64,000 bases of DNA from Streptomyces tauricus (GTDB taxonomy: Bacteria; Actinomycetota; Actinomycetes; Streptomycetales; Streptomycetaceae), in assembly GCF_014650955.1 (NCBI RefSeq), contig NZ_BMVY01000003.1, positions 62,001 through 126,000 of the forward strand, in the 5' to 3' direction. The stretch's first letter is position 1. Each line of letters begins with the position of its first letter. The translations under genes and the position numbers were made by a program. This document shows, in pieces, positions 20,928 to 29,574 of this stretch. The notes beneath the pieces were generated by a model. The model did no database searches. It saw only the letters and a list, made by a program, of their open reading frames with translations, and had not been told where the DNA came from.

Positions 20928-21971
20928 TCAGCCGACCCCAGCACCATCATCACCACCACCCCCCAACACCACCCCTCGACACTCACCAGGGCTCCCCCAG
21001 ACACAACGCAGCGCCCGAGCCCTGCCCAGCCACAGCGAGAGGTCGTACTCCGCGGTGTACCCGATCGCGCCGTGCAACTGCAGCGCCGTACGGGCCGTCG
21101 CATAAGCCGCCTCGCAGGCCACGACCTTGGCCGCGGCGAGGTCGGCCGGCTCCATGGACACCGCGGCACCGAAGACCAGCGGACGAGCGAACTCCAGCGC
21201 GATCTTCGCGTCGGCCAGCCGGTGCCGCACCGCCTGGAACGACCCGACGGGCACACCGAACTGCCGGCGCTGCTTCACATACGCCACGGTCCTGTCGAGC
21301 AGGGCGAGCCCCACCCCGAGCGCCTGCGCGGCGGTCGCGAGCCGCGCCCAGCGCACCGCGTCGGCGACACCCGCGCCGACCCGGGGCCCGGCCGCCAGAA
21401 GCTCACCCCCGGACCGGGGTACGCAGAGACGCCGGGCAGGATCAAGAGACCGCCGCACATCCGGGGACCCCTCCCGAGCCCCGGACGCGCCCCACAACTG
21501 CCCCTCCTCACCCCCGAATCCACCCCCGCGTCCACCCCCGGTCATCCTCAGCTCCACATCCGCCACGTCCCCGTCCAGGACATACGGCCCCCCACCCGGC
21601 AGAGCCACCGTCACGACGGTCTCCCCCGAGGCCACCCCCGGCAGGAACCTCTTCGCGAGATGAGAGAACCCCGGTTCGGAGAGCAGCGCGGCCGCCGCCA
21701 CCGTCTCCACCACCGGCCCCGGCACCGCATGCCGCCCCAGCTCCACGAACGCCACGGCGAGTTCGACGGGCCGCGCCCCGACCCCCTCGTACGCCTCGGG
21801 CACCGCCAGCGCGAACACGCCCAGCTCCGCGATACGCGACCACAGCGCACGTCCGGCCCCGTGGTCGCCGGCGCCCCAGGACCGTACGACCGCGGGCGTG
21901 TCCGCAGCCGTCAGCAAGCCGTCCAACGAGCGTGCGAACGCGGTCTGTTCGTCGTCCAGGAGGAAACGCAT
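20928..21971 (-). CDS. acyl-CoA dehydrogenase, FadE type (smaller partner)
   Basis: 347-residue acyl-CoA dehydrogenase-fold protein. The C-terminal domain shows VKQRRQFGVPVGSFQAVRHR and TALQLHGAIGYTAEYDLSLW. The middle beta domain is short and interrupted by a Gly-rich, poorly conserved segment (about residues 140-195). The C-terminus beyond RALRCVWGSPGE ends in a Gly/Asp-rich tail (LGGGGDDGAGVG). It follows the larger FadE with TGATG overlap. Adjacent unequal FadE pairs in steroid-degrading actinobacteria form alpha2beta2 enzymes that bind FAD only between subunits (family knowledge); such a pairing is inferred here. Probable role: dehydrogenation of a steroid C/D-ring acyl-CoA. Confidence 0.85.
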   Translation of the reverse strand: MRFLLDDEQTAFARSLDGLLTAADTPAVVRSWGAGDHGAGRALWSRIAELGVFALAVPEAYEGVGARPVELAVAFVELGRHAVPGPVVETVAAAALLSEPGFSHLAKRFLPGVASGETVVTVALPGGGPYVLDGDVADVELRMTGGGRGGGFGGEEGQLWGASGAREGSPDVRRSLDPARRLCVPRSGGELLAAGPRVGAGVADAVRWARLATAAQALGVGLALLDRTVAYVKQRRQFGVPVGSFQAVRHRLADAKIALEFARPLVFGAAVSMEPADLAAAKVVACEAAYATARTALQLHGAIGYTAEYDLSLWLGRARALRCVWGSPGECRGVVLGGGGDDGAGVG

Positions 21972-23122
21972 CACCGGCGCCCCTTCGGCAGGCCGAGCAG
22001 CCGCTCGGCGATGATGTCGCGCTGGATCTCGTTCGTGCCCGCGTAGATGGGCCCCGCGAGCGAGAACACGTACCCCTCGCCCCACCCTCCGTCGCCGTCG
22101 GTGTCCGCCACCTCTCCTCCCGGGCCCAGCAGATCGAGCGCCGTCTCGTGCAGGGCGATGTCGTACTCGGACCAGAAGACCTTGTTCAGGCTGGACTCCG
22201 GACCGAGGGGCTCGCCTTCGAGGAAGCGGGACGCCGCCGCGTACGTGAACAACTGGTACGCGCGGGCGCCGATCACCCCGTCGGCCACCCGGTCACGCGT
22301 GTACGGGTCCCGCCCGCGCTCCTCCCACAACGCGGCCAGCCGGTCCGCCGACGCCAGGAAACGGCCGGGGGAGCGGAGCGTCAGCCCGCGTTCGTTGCCC
22401 GCCGTGGACATCGCCACCCGCCAGCCCTGCCCGGGCTCGCCGATCACGTCCTCGTCCGGTACGAACACCTCGTCCAGGAAGAGTTCGGCGAAGGCCGGCT
22501 TCCCGTCCAGGCGGCCGATCGGGCGGACGGTCACGCCCGGCGCCCGCAGGTCGAACATCAGATAGGTGAGGCCCTGATGAGGCTTCGGGGTGTCCGGCTC
22601 GCTGCGGAACAGGCCGAACGCGCGGTCGGCGAACGCGGCCCGCGACGACCATGTCTTCTGCCCGCTCAGCAGCCACCCGCCGGCCGTACGCACCGCTCGG
22701 GACCTGAGCGAGGCGAGATCGGACCCCGCCTCCGGCTCGGACCAGGCCTGCGCCCAGACGACCTCGCCGCGGCCCATCGGCGGCAGGATCCGCGCGCGCT
22801 GCTCCTCGGTGCCGTGGTCGAAGAGGGTCGGCGCGAGGAGGCTGACGCCGTTCTGTCCGACCCGGCCCGGGGCGCCCGCGGCCCAGTACTCCTCCTCGAA
22901 GACCAGCCACCGCACGAGCCCGCAGTCCCGTCCGCCGTACGCGGTCGGCCAGGACACCACCGACCAGCGGTCCGCGGCGAGTTCGGCCTCCCAGGCGCGG
23001 TGGGCGGCGAAGCCCTCCTCGGTTTCCAGGGAGGGCAGCGACCCGGCCGGCACATGCGCGTCCAGCCAGGACCTGGCCTCGGCACGGAACGCCTGGTCAG
23101 CGGGAGAATACGTAAGATCCAC
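21971..23122 (-). CDS. acyl-CoA dehydrogenase, FadE type (larger partner)
   Basis: 383-residue acyl-CoA dehydrogenase with the standard domains. The FAD/substrate region is VVWAQAWSEPEAGSDLASLR, followed by WLLSGQKTWSSRA, and the C-terminal signature is GPIYAGTNEIQRDIIAERLL. GTG 23122 is preferred over GTG 23128 because AGAGGAAGG lies 6 bases before it. The promoter region shared with the divergent IpdF-like SDR carries the KstR2-like palindrome. It most resembles the FadE30-33 group acting on HIP-derived CoA esters, though I cannot say which member. It probably forms a heteromeric enzyme with the next gene. Confidence 0.88.
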   Translation of the reverse strand: MDLTYSPADQAFRAEARSWLDAHVPAGSLPSLETEEGFAAHRAWEAELAADRWSVVSWPTAYGGRDCGLVRWLVFEEEYWAAGAPGRVGQNGVSLLAPTLFDHGTEEQRARILPPMGRGEVVWAQAWSEPEAGSDLASLRSRAVRTAGGWLLSGQKTWSSRAAFADRAFGLFRSEPDTPKPHQGLTYLMFDLRAPGVTVRPIGRLDGKPAFAELFLDEVFVPDEDVIGEPGQGWRVAMSTAGNERGLTLRSPGRFLASADRLAALWEERGRDPYTRDRVADGVIGARAYQLFTYAAASRFLEGEPLGPESSLNKVFWSEYDIALHETALDLLGPGGEVADTDGDGGWGEGYVFSLAGPIYAGTNEIQRDIIAERLLGLPKGRR

Positions 23123-23176
23123 GATCACCTTCCTCTCTCTCGACGCTCCCGAGAGGCGCCCGACGCAGCCTTCCCT

Positions 23177-23190
23177 AACAACTGTTTGGT
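23177..23190. promoter_or_regulatory. KstR2-like operator, copy 1
   Basis: ACCAAACAGTTGTT on the minus strand. It fits the architecture of the mycobacterial KstR2 site AnCAAGnnCTTGnT with the central G/C replaced by A/G. An almost identical element lies at 29575-29588. It is midway between the divergent fadE pair and the ipdF-like gene, 16 bases from the latter's ATG, where a repressor would block both. Confidence 0.65.
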
Positions 23191-23206
23191 AGGTTAGCGT
23201 GCCCCT

Positions 23207-23992
23207 ATGACAGACGTCGAGAGCCCGGTGTACGAGCCCGGGCACGGGCTGCTGGAGGGACGCACCGCCGTCATCACGGCCGCCGCCGGCGCGGGCATCG
23301 GCGGCGCCACGGCCCGCCGCTTCCTGGAGGAGGGCGCGCGCGTGCTGATCAGCGACGCGCACGAGCGACGGCTCAAGGACTACGAGGCGGAGCTGGCGGC
23401 GGAGTTCGAGGGGGTCGCGGCGCTCGCCTGCGACGTCACCGACGAAGCCCAGGTGCAGACGCTCTTCGGCACGGCCCGGCGGCTGCACGGGCGACTCGAC
23501 ATCGTGGTCAACAACGCGGGCCTCGGCGGCACGTCGGACCTCGTCGACATGAGTGACGAGCAGTGGTCGAGGGTGCTCGACGTGACACTGAACGGCACGT
23601 TCCGGTGCGTACGGGCGGCCCTGCGCGCCTTCCGCGACGGCGGCCACGGCGGGGTGATCGTCAACAACGCCTCCGTCGTCGGGTGGCGCGCCCAGGCCGG
23701 TCAGGCGCACTACGCGGCGGCGAAAGCGGGCGTGATGGCGCTGACCCGGTGCGCGGCGATGGAGGCGGCCGGATTCGGCGTGCGGGTCAACGCCGTCTCA
23801 CCGAGCCTCGCCATGCATCCCCACCTGGTGAAGGTGACGACTCCCGAACTGCTGGAGGAACTGACGGCCCGCGAGGCGTTCGGGCGGTACGCCGAGCCGT
23901 GGGAGGTGGCCAATGTGATCGTGTTCCTGGCGTCCGGGTACGCGTCGTATCTGACGGGTGAGGTGGTCTCGGTGAGCAGCCAACATGCGTGA
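23207..23992 (+). CDS. ipdF: short-chain dehydrogenase, IpdF-like
   Basis: 261-residue SDR. The nucleotide site is AVITAAAGAGIGGATARRFL, unusually TAAAGAGIG rather than TGxxxGIG, which I recall as characteristic of the IpdF/Rv3559c group. NNAG is present (DIVVNNAGLGG), and the catalytic residues appear as Ser in NNASVVGWRAQAG and YAAAK (Tyr-x-x-x-Lys). IpdF oxidises the 5-hydroxyl of the HIP-CoA intermediate in steroid C/D-ring breakdown (family knowledge). It is divergent from the fadE pair across the shared operator. Assignment rests on sequence feel and the surrounding ipd genes. Confidence 0.75.
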   Translation: MTDVESPVYEPGHGLLEGRTAVITAAAGAGIGGATARRFLEEGARVLISDAHERRLKDYEAELAAEFEGVAALACDVTDEAQVQTLFGTARRLHGRLDIVVNNAGLGGTSDLVDMSDEQWSRVLDVTLNGTFRCVRAALRAFRDGGHGGVIVNNASVVGWRAQAGQAHYAAAKAGVMALTRCAAMEAAGFGVRVNAVSPSLAMHPHLVKVTTPELLEELTAREAFGRYAEPWEVANVIVFLASGYASYLTGEVVSVSSQHA

Positions 23993-24064
23993 GCGCTCCG
24001 CTGGGGTGGGGCGTGTTGGCGTGGTGGTGCGTCTGCGGGCCCGTGGGGGCCGGCCTCAAAGATC

Positions 24065-24084
24065 GCGCAGTTCCCCGCGCCCCT
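24065..24084 (+). repeat. dispersed 20-bp repeat, single copy
   Basis: gcgcagttccccgcgcccct between the IpdF-like and KstR2-like genes, followed at 24090-24112 by a GGGGGCTGCGCCCC hairpin. The pair may serve as a terminator for ipdF. Confidence 0.8.
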
Positions 24085-24145
24085 GGACGGGCGGGGGCTG
24101 CGCCCCGCGCCCTTGGATCAGGGGTTCGCGGCCCACAATGGGGCC

Positions 24146-24757
24146 GTGCCTACCAAGAAGAAGCCTCAGGTGACCGCCTCGCCCGAGCGGCGCCGTGAAC
24201 TCCTCGGCACCGCCGCCGAGGTCTTCGCCGAGCAGGGCTACAACGCCACCACCGTACGCAAGATCGCGGACCACGCCGGCATGCTCGCGGGCAGCCTCTA
24301 CTACCACTTCGACTCCAAGGAATCGATGCTGGAGGAGATCCTGCGGACCTTCCTCGACGAGCTCTGGGACGGCTACGACACCGTCCTCGACGCCGAACTG
24401 GGCCCGCGCGAGACGCTGGAGGCCCTGGTCACCGAGTCGTTCCGGGAGATCGACCGGCACCGCGCGGCCGTCGCGATCTACCAGAAGGAGTCCAAGCAGC
24501 TCGTCGCGCAGGAGCGCTTCGCGTTCCTCGCCGAGTCGCAGCGCAAGTTCGAGAAGGCGTGGCTCGCCACGCTGGAACGGGGCGTGGCAGACGAGGTCTT
24601 CCGGGACGACCTCGACATCCGGCTCACCTACCGGTTCGTGCGCGACACCGTGTGGGTCGCCGCGTCCTGGTACCGGCCCGGCGGACAGCACAGCCCGGAC
24701 GAGATCGCCCGCCAGTACCTGTCGATGGTGCTGGACGGGATCGCCGTACGCAGTTGA
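24146..24757 (+). CDS. kstR2: TetR-family repressor, KstR2-like
   Basis: 203 residues. The N-terminal TetR helix-turn-helix is clear: RRRELLGTAAEVFAEQGYNATTVRKIADHAGMLAGSLYYHFDSKE (about residues 12-57, quoted in parts in the family). A ligand-binding helical domain follows (ITYRFVRDTVWVAASWYRPG-like segment near 170). KstR2 represses the HIP catabolic regulon in mycobacteria and rhodococci and is released by HIP-CoA. Here it sits inside exactly that set of genes, and two KstR2-like palindromes are found at the two divergent promoters. GTG 24146 is the only in-frame start near the domain, and its ribosome site is weak. Probably co-transcribed with the thiolase 34 bp downstream. Confidence 0.8.
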   Translation: MPTKKKPQVTASPERRRELLGTAAEVFAEQGYNATTVRKIADHAGMLAGSLYYHFDSKESMLEEILRTFLDELWDGYDTVLDAELGPRETLEALVTESFREIDRHRAAVAIYQKESKQLVAQERFAFLAESQRKFEKAWLATLERGVADEVFRDDLDIRLTYRFVRDTVWVAASWYRPGGQHSPDEIARQYLSMVLDGIAVRS

Positions 24758-24791
24758 TCGAAACCGAGACAGCCGATCCAGGGGAGTTGGC

Positions 24792-25949
24792 ATGGCCGAG
24801 GCCTACATCGTCGAAGCGGTCCGTACACCCGTGGGGCGTCGCAAGGGCGGCCTGAGCGGGGTCCATCCGGCCGACCTCGGAGCGCATGTGCTCAAGGCGC
24901 TGGTCGCGCGTTCCGGGGTCGATCCGGCCGCGGTCGAGGACGTCGTCTTCGGCTGTCTGGACGCCGTGGGGCCGCAGGCCGGTGACATCGCCCGTACGTC
25001 GTGGCTGGCGGCCGGACTGCCCGAGGAGGTCCCGGGGGTGACCGTCGACCGGCAGTGCGGCTCCTCGCAGCAGGCCCTGCACTTCGCCGCGCAGGGCGTC
25101 CTCTCGGGCACCCAGGACCTCGTGGTCGCGGGCGGCGTCCAGAACATGACGCAGATCCCCATCGCCTTCGCCTCCCGCCAGGCCGCCGAGCCGCTGGGCC
25201 TCACCGAGGGACCGTTCGCGGGCAGCGAGGGATGGCGGGCCCGGTACGGGGACCAGCCCGTCAACCAGTTCCACGGCGCCGAGCTGATCGCCGCGAAGTG
25301 GGGGATCAGCCGGCGGGACCAGGAGGAGTTCGCCCTGCGCTCCCACCGGCGGGCGCTGCGCGCGATCGACGAGGGCCGCTTCGAGCGGGAGACCGTGCCG
25401 TTCGGGGACGTCACGGTCGACGAAGGGCCACGGCGTGACACCTCGCTGGAGAAGATGGCGGGCCTGCGACCGGTGGTCGAGGGCGGCACCATCACCGCCG
25501 CCTGCTCCTCGCAGGTGTCCGACGGGGCCGCCGCGATGCTGCTCGCCTCGGAACGGGCCGTCCGCGAGCACGGGCTCACCCCCCGGGCGCGTGTCCACCA
25601 CCTCTCCGTACGTGGGGAGGACCCGATACGGATGCTGTCGGCGCCGATCCCCGCCACCGCCCACGCCTTGAAGAAGACCGGGATGACCATCGACGAGATC
25701 GACCTCGTCGAGATCAACGAGGCGTTCGCGCCGGTCGTCCTTGCCTGGCTCAAGGAGACCGGGGCGGATCCTGAACGGGTCAACGTCAACGGCGGGGCGA
25801 TCGCCCTGGGGCATCCGCTGGGGGCGACCGGGGTGAAGCTGATGACCACGCTGCTGCATGAACTGGAGCGGACCGGCGGGCGGTTCGGGTTGCAGACGAT
25901 GTGTGAAGGCGGGGGGCAGGCGAATGTGACTGTCGTCGAGCGGCTGTAG
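24792..25949 (+). CDS. fadA6: acetyl-CoA acetyltransferase, FadA6-like
   Basis: 385-residue thiolase. The acyl-accepting cysteine is in VDRQCGSSQQALHFAAQGV (about Cys90). The catalytic His and Cys are in NVNGGAIALGHPLGATG and CEGGGQANVT, and the NEAFAP motif is present. Thiolases release acetyl-CoA or propionyl-CoA from beta-keto acyl-CoAs; FadA6 does so in steroid C/D-ring catabolism. The start has GGGGAGTTGGC just upstream. Position directly after the KstR2-like regulator matches the fadA6-kstR2 linkage known in mycobacteria. Confidence 0.88.
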   Translation: MAEAYIVEAVRTPVGRRKGGLSGVHPADLGAHVLKALVARSGVDPAAVEDVVFGCLDAVGPQAGDIARTSWLAAGLPEEVPGVTVDRQCGSSQQALHFAAQGVLSGTQDLVVAGGVQNMTQIPIAFASRQAAEPLGLTEGPFAGSEGWRARYGDQPVNQFHGAELIAAKWGISRRDQEEFALRSHRRALRAIDEGRFERETVPFGDVTVDEGPRRDTSLEKMAGLRPVVEGGTITAACSSQVSDGAAAMLLASERAVREHGLTPRARVHHLSVRGEDPIRMLSAPIPATAHALKKTGMTIDEIDLVEINEAFAPVVLAWLKETGADPERVNVNGGAIALGHPLGATGVKLMTTLLHELERTGGRFGLQTMCEGGGQANVTVVERL

Positions 25950-25984
25950 GTCTCTCGTCGGCCGGCGGCCGGTGGGGGCCGTTC

Positions 25985-26004
25985 GCGCAGTTCCCCGCGC
26001 CCCT
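25985..26004 (+). repeat. dispersed 20-bp repeat, single copy
   Basis: gcgcagttccccgcgcccct between the convergent ends of the thiolase and IpdC genes. Confidence 0.8.
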
Positions 26005-26018
26005 GAAACAGGCGCCCC

Positions 26019-27086
26019 CTAGCTGGGCGCCTCCGGTGGGCCCGGGTCCGGGAGTGCGCGCAGTGTCTGTCGCGCCTCCCTCATCACCCTGTCCACCAGG
26101 TCCGCGCACGAAGGCAGGTCGTCGATCACGCCCGCCACCTGGCCCGAGGCCATCACCCCCAGGTCCGTGCGGCCTTCCACCATGGATGCCCGCAGGAGCA
26201 TGGGTGTGTTGGCGGCGAGCAGGACCTGGCTCCAGGTCAGGTCCTTGCCGTGCTTCATCGACAGGCCGTCGCGGATCAGCTGGGGCCAGCTGAGACCCGA
26301 CAGCCTTCTGAAGCCGGCGGCTCTGCGCACCGCCCGCGTCAGCGTTCTCGTACGGCCCGCTCCTTCCAGGGCCTCGACCAGGTCCGTACGGAGCATGCGG
26401 TGCGGCAGGCCGTCCACGGCGGTCGTCACCGTGACGTCCTTGACCGTGGCCGCGAGATACCGGGCCTTCACCGCGTCCGGCACCGTCGAGTCCGAGGTGA
26501 GCAGGAACCGGGTGCCCATGGCCACGCCCGCGGCGCCGTACGCGAGTGCCGACACCAGGCCCCGGCCGTCGAAGAAGCCGCCCGCGGCGACCACGGGTAT
26601 GCCGACCGCGTCCACGACCTGGGGGAGGAGAACGCTGGTCGCCACCTCGCCGGTGTGGCCGCCGCCCTCACCGCCCTGCACGATCACCGCGTCCGCCCCC
26701 CACGCCGCGACCTTCTCGGCATGCCGGCGCGCTCCGACGGAGGGGACGACCACCACGCCCGCGTCCTTGAGCTCGGCGATCAGTTCGCGGGACGGCGCGA
26801 GCGCGAACGAGGCGACCCTCACCCCCTCCTCCACGATGATCCGCACCCGGTCCCGGGCGTCCCCCGCGTCCGCGCGGAGGTTGACCCCGAACGGCGCCTC
26901 CGTGCGCGACCGGACCTCGCGTACGGCCGCCCGCAGCTGATCGGGCGTCATCGTCGCGGAGGCGAGGATGCCCAGCGCGCCCGCGTTCGCCGTCGCCGAG
27001 ACCAGGCGCGGGCCCGCCACCCAGCCCATCCCCGTCTGCACGATCGGATGCCGGACACCGACGAGCCGCGTGAGGGCGGTCTCCAT
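26019..27086 (-). CDS. ipdC: flavin-dependent oxidoreductase, IpdC-like (NMO family)
   Basis: 355-residue TIM-barrel flavoprotein of the nitronate monooxygenase/2-nitropropane dioxygenase family. Visible motifs are RHPIVQTGMGWVAGPRLVSA, the FMN region ADAVIVQGGEGGGHTGEVAT, and GIPVVAAGGFFDGRGLVSAL with GAAGVAMGTRFLLTSDS. In the ipd cluster this type of protein is IpdC, acting on a bicyclic CoA intermediate of the steroid C/D rings. The ATG overlaps the stop of ipdB by one base (TGATG). On sequence alone it could be called nitronate monooxygenase; context favours IpdC. Confidence 0.85.
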   Translation of the reverse strand: METALTRLVGVRHPIVQTGMGWVAGPRLVSATANAGALGILASATMTPDQLRAAVREVRSRTEAPFGVNLRADAGDARDRVRIIVEEGVRVASFALAPSRELIAELKDAGVVVVPSVGARRHAEKVAAWGADAVIVQGGEGGGHTGEVATSVLLPQVVDAVGIPVVAAGGFFDGRGLVSALAYGAAGVAMGTRFLLTSDSTVPDAVKARYLAATVKDVTVTTAVDGLPHRMLRTDLVEALEGAGRTRTLTRAVRRAAGFRRLSGLSWPQLIRDGLSMKHGKDLTWSQVLLAANTPMLLRASMVEGRTDLGVMASGQVAGVIDDLPSCADLVDRVMREARQTLRALPDPGPPEAPS

Positions 27087-27883
27087 CAGCTCCTGACCTC
27101 GCGGTCGCGCAGGCCCTTCGGGTCCAGGTCCTCGCGGATCAACTCCAGTTCGGCCGGGGACGGTTCACGCGTGTACGGGACGCCGTCGTCCGGTATCACC
27201 AGCTCGAAGCCCGTCGCCGCCACGACCTCCTCGACCGTCACCCCCGGATGCAGCGAGGCGAGCCGCATCGTGTGGCCCTCGGTCGCGAAGTCGAACACCC
27301 CGAGGTTCGAGACCACCCGCGGGATGCGGTGGAAACGGGTCGCCGTGGGACCGGCCGCCGCGGCGCTGTCGTACCCCACCCCGCCGATCATGTCGACCTT
27401 CTCCACGAAGACCCGCGCCGAGTGTCTGGGCACCCAGTAACTGACCGGGTTGTTCACCGTGTTGACGGGGCCGCCCCGCACCCCGAGCAACTGCCGGGTG
27501 GGCCGCTCCCAGTCGCCCACACAGGAGATGTTCTGGTTGCCGAAGCGGTCGATCTGGCTCGCGCCCATCATCACGTGCCGGCGCCCACCGGTCACCAGGG
27601 CCAGATGCTGCCGGTACGGCAACCAGCCCTCCGGGGCGCCGTCCGGACCGACCAGCAGCGCCTCGCCGTCGGTCAGCAGCAGCTCGGGCGAGAAGGTGCG
27701 CCGGGCGAGGCGGGCCCCTGTCGACGGGATCGGGCCCATCGGGCTGGCCAGCACCTCGCCGTCACCCCGCCACGCCTCCGCGCAGGCGATCACGCAGTAC
27801 TCGGCGCGGGTCACCCCGCCCACGGACACCCCGCCCACGGACACCCCACCTGCGGTCACCCCGCCCACGGTCACCTCACTCAT
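27086..27883 (-). CDS. ipdB: CoA-transferase-like beta subunit, IpdB-like
   Basis: 265 residues, class I CoA-transferase beta-like fold. Recognisable from TRAEYCVIACAEAWRGDGEVL onward, with TGGRRHVMMGASQIDRFGNQN, VNTVNNPVSYWVPRHS and VEKVDMIGGVGYDS. IpdAB is a hydrolase that opens the last steroid ring (ring C) of COCHEA-CoA in mycobacteria and rhodococci. Here the family start is preceded by about 22 residues of a V(T/S)(V/A)GG repeat encoded by a 15-bp tandem repeat. ATG 27883 is used; an upstream GTG at 27895 is possible. It overlaps ipdC and follows ipdA closely. Confidence 0.85.
   Translation of the reverse strand: MSEVTVGGVTAGGVSVGGVSVGGVTRAEYCVIACAEAWRGDGEVLASPMGPIPSTGARLARRTFSPELLLTDGEALLVGPDGAPEGWLPYRQHLALVTGGRRHVMMGASQIDRFGNQNISCVGDWERPTRQLLGVRGGPVNTVNNPVSYWVPRHSARVFVEKVDMIGGVGYDSAAAAGPTATRFHRIPRVVSNLGVFDFATEGHTMRLASLHPGVTVEEVVAATGFELVIPDDGVPYTREPSPAELELIREDLDPKGLRDREVRS
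27812..27871 (-). repeat. 15-bp tandem repeat at the start of ipdB
   Basis: Four units of caccccgcccacgga (the third is divergent), in frame, encoding VSVGG/VTVGG near the N-terminus of the IpdB-like protein. Confidence 0.9.
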
Positions 27884-27907
27884 GGCCACCCCCACTCAAG
27901 GTCGCGC

Positions 27908-28771
27908 TCATGACTGTTCCTCGTGCCACGTCCGCACAGCGGTCCGGTAGGTCTGTTCGTCGCCGCCGAGGAACCTCTCGGCGAACTCGGGCCACGGCAT
28001 CGACGCGTAGAGCCGCTGGAAGGCCTCGTCCCGGTCGTGGTCGGGCACGCACGACGTGAAGTGCGCGCCGCCCGGCGCCTCCACCACGCCGCTCACATTG
28101 AGCCGCTTGACCAGCAGGGTCTGGGGAGGCGCCGCCTTCGTCAGCTCCGCCGTGTCGACGATCCGCTCGCAGGACACGTACGCCGTCCGCGCCGCCTCGC
28201 AGAACAGGTCGTCGAAGTACGGGTCGGGGCCCAGATACTGGCCGTTCCCGGCGCGGTCGGCGCGGTTCAGATGGACCAGCGCCGCGTCCAGCCGCAGGGC
28301 GGGCATGGCGACGAAGGTCTCGCGCAGGCCCGTCGACTCGTCCTCGTACGGCGAAGTGATCGTACGCAGACCGGGGTTGACCCGCATCACGTCCGAGCCG
28401 ATGCCGGCCCGCACCGGCAGGAACGGAAGCCGGTTGGCGGCCGCCCGCAGCCCCCACATGAACATCGCCTCGTCGATCTCCATCAGTTCGAGGGAGCCGC
28501 TCTCCCGGGCCGTCCGGAAGTGCGGTTCGAGCGGGATCGAGTCGAGCGTCGCGAAAGGGGCGACCAGTTTCCGTATCCGCCCGGCCGCCGCCAGCATGCC
28601 GACGTCCGGGCCGCCGTACGCAACGACCGTGAGATCGGTGATCGCGGTGCGCAGCAGCGCCCGTACGAGAGCCATCGGTTTGCGGCGGGAGCCCCACCCT
28701 CCGACACCGAGGGTCATTCCGCTCTCCAGCCGGGAGACGGCCTCGTCGGCGGTCATCGTCTTGTCGCCCAT
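27908..28771 (-). CDS. ipdA: CoA-transferase-like alpha subunit, IpdA-like
   Basis: 287 residues, class I CoA-transferase alpha-like. The glycine loop is SGMTLGVGGWGSRRKPMALV (about residues 18-37), followed by LTVVAYGGPDVGML, and the later ELMEIDEAMFMWGLRAAANR and LVHLNRADRAGNGQYLGPDP. Together with IpdB it forms the ring-opening COCHEA-CoA hydrolase of steroid C/D-ring degradation (family knowledge). It lies 2 bp after echA20 and 24 bp before ipdB, in one minus-strand operon echA20-ipdA-ipdB-ipdC. Confidence 0.88.
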   Translation of the reverse strand: MGDKTMTADEAVSRLESGMTLGVGGWGSRRKPMALVRALLRTAITDLTVVAYGGPDVGMLAAAGRIRKLVAPFATLDSIPLEPHFRTARESGSLELMEIDEAMFMWGLRAAANRLPFLPVRAGIGSDVMRVNPGLRTITSPYEDESTGLRETFVAMPALRLDAALVHLNRADRAGNGQYLGPDPYFDDLFCEAARTAYVSCERIVDTAELTKAAPPQTLLVKRLNVSGVVEAPGGAHFTSCVPDHDRDEAFQRLYASMPWPEFAERFLGGDEQTYRTAVRTWHEEQS

Positions 28772-28773
28772 CC

Positions 28774-29553
28774 TCACCCGCCCTCCTTTCCGGCAGTGCC
28801 CTGGATCCCGCGTGCGTCCCGGGCTCCGAACGTGTTCCGCACGCGCTCGCCCGTGCCGCCGAGGCCCGCCTCGAACGTGAAGCCCTGCTCGAAGCGGTAG
28901 CTGCGGCGCACGTCGACGGGGTCGATGCCGTTGATCGCGGCCTTGGCGAGCCGGATCAGCCGGCCGTCCTTGCCCGCGATCTCCCGGGCCAGCTCCAGCA
29001 CGGCCGGGCGCAGCCGGTCGCGCGCCACGACCCGCCACACCGAGCCGTGCCCGTGCAGCTCGGCCGCGGTCGCCGTGCGCGAGGTGTAGTACAGCGCGCG
29101 CATCAGGTGCTGCGGCACCAGCCGGGACAGATGCGTGGCCGCGCCCAGCGCGCCCCGGTCCAGCTCGGGCAGACCGAAGGTGGCGTCGTCGCTCGCCACG
29201 ATCGCGTCCGCGTTGCCCACCAGGCCTATTCCGCCGCCCAGACAGAAGCCGTGCACCTCCGCCACCACCGGCACCTCGCACTCGTACACCGCGGCGAAGG
29301 CCTCGGCGCAGCCGCGGTTGGCGCCGAGCAGAGCGCTGTCGCCCCCGGCCTGTATCTCCTTGATGTCCACGCCCGCGTTGAACCCCCGGCCCTCGGCGGC
29401 CAGCACCACACAGCGGTTCCCGGCGTCGCGCCCCGCCGCGCGCACGGCGTCGGCCAGCGCGAACCAGCCGCGCACCGGGAGCGCGTTCACCGGGGGGAAG
29501 CCGACCGTGACGACGGAAATCCCTTTTTCCGGGGACGAGGTGGAGACACCCAT
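28774..29553 (-). CDS. echA20: enoyl-CoA hydratase family protein, EchA20-like
   Basis: 259-residue crotonase-fold protein. The oxyanion-hole segments are VLAAEGRGFNAGVDIKEIQ and EVHGFCLGGGIGLVGNADAI. The second usual glutamate position has PELDRGALGAATHLSRL. EchA20 hydrolyses the ring-D beta-diketone CoA ester in the HIP pathway, the step before IpdAB. It heads the minus-strand operon, and the KstR2-like operator lies 22 bases upstream of its ATG. A plain enoyl-CoA hydratase role cannot be excluded without an alignment. Confidence 0.82.
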   Translation of the reverse strand: MGVSTSSPEKGISVVTVGFPPVNALPVRGWFALADAVRAAGRDAGNRCVVLAAEGRGFNAGVDIKEIQAGGDSALLGANRGCAEAFAAVYECEVPVVAEVHGFCLGGGIGLVGNADAIVASDDATFGLPELDRGALGAATHLSRLVPQHLMRALYYTSRTATAAELHGHGSVWRVVARDRLRPAVLELAREIAGKDGRLIRLAKAAINGIDPVDVRRSYRFEQGFTFEAGLGGTGERVRNTFGARDARGIQGTAGKEGG

Positions 29554-29574
29554 GGACGCATCAGCTACCTTTCC

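Noticed and set aside
19266..22046. A 926-codon plus-strand frame across cytochrome b and the fadE genes
   Set aside because: Arg/Pro/His-rich composition typical of an out-of-frame translation of GC-rich genes; the true genes in other frames have clear motifs.
23993..24145. KstR2 operator in front of kstR2
   Set aside because: No sequence with the CAAA-nn-TTTG skeleton was found there; only the dispersed repeat and a G/C hairpin.
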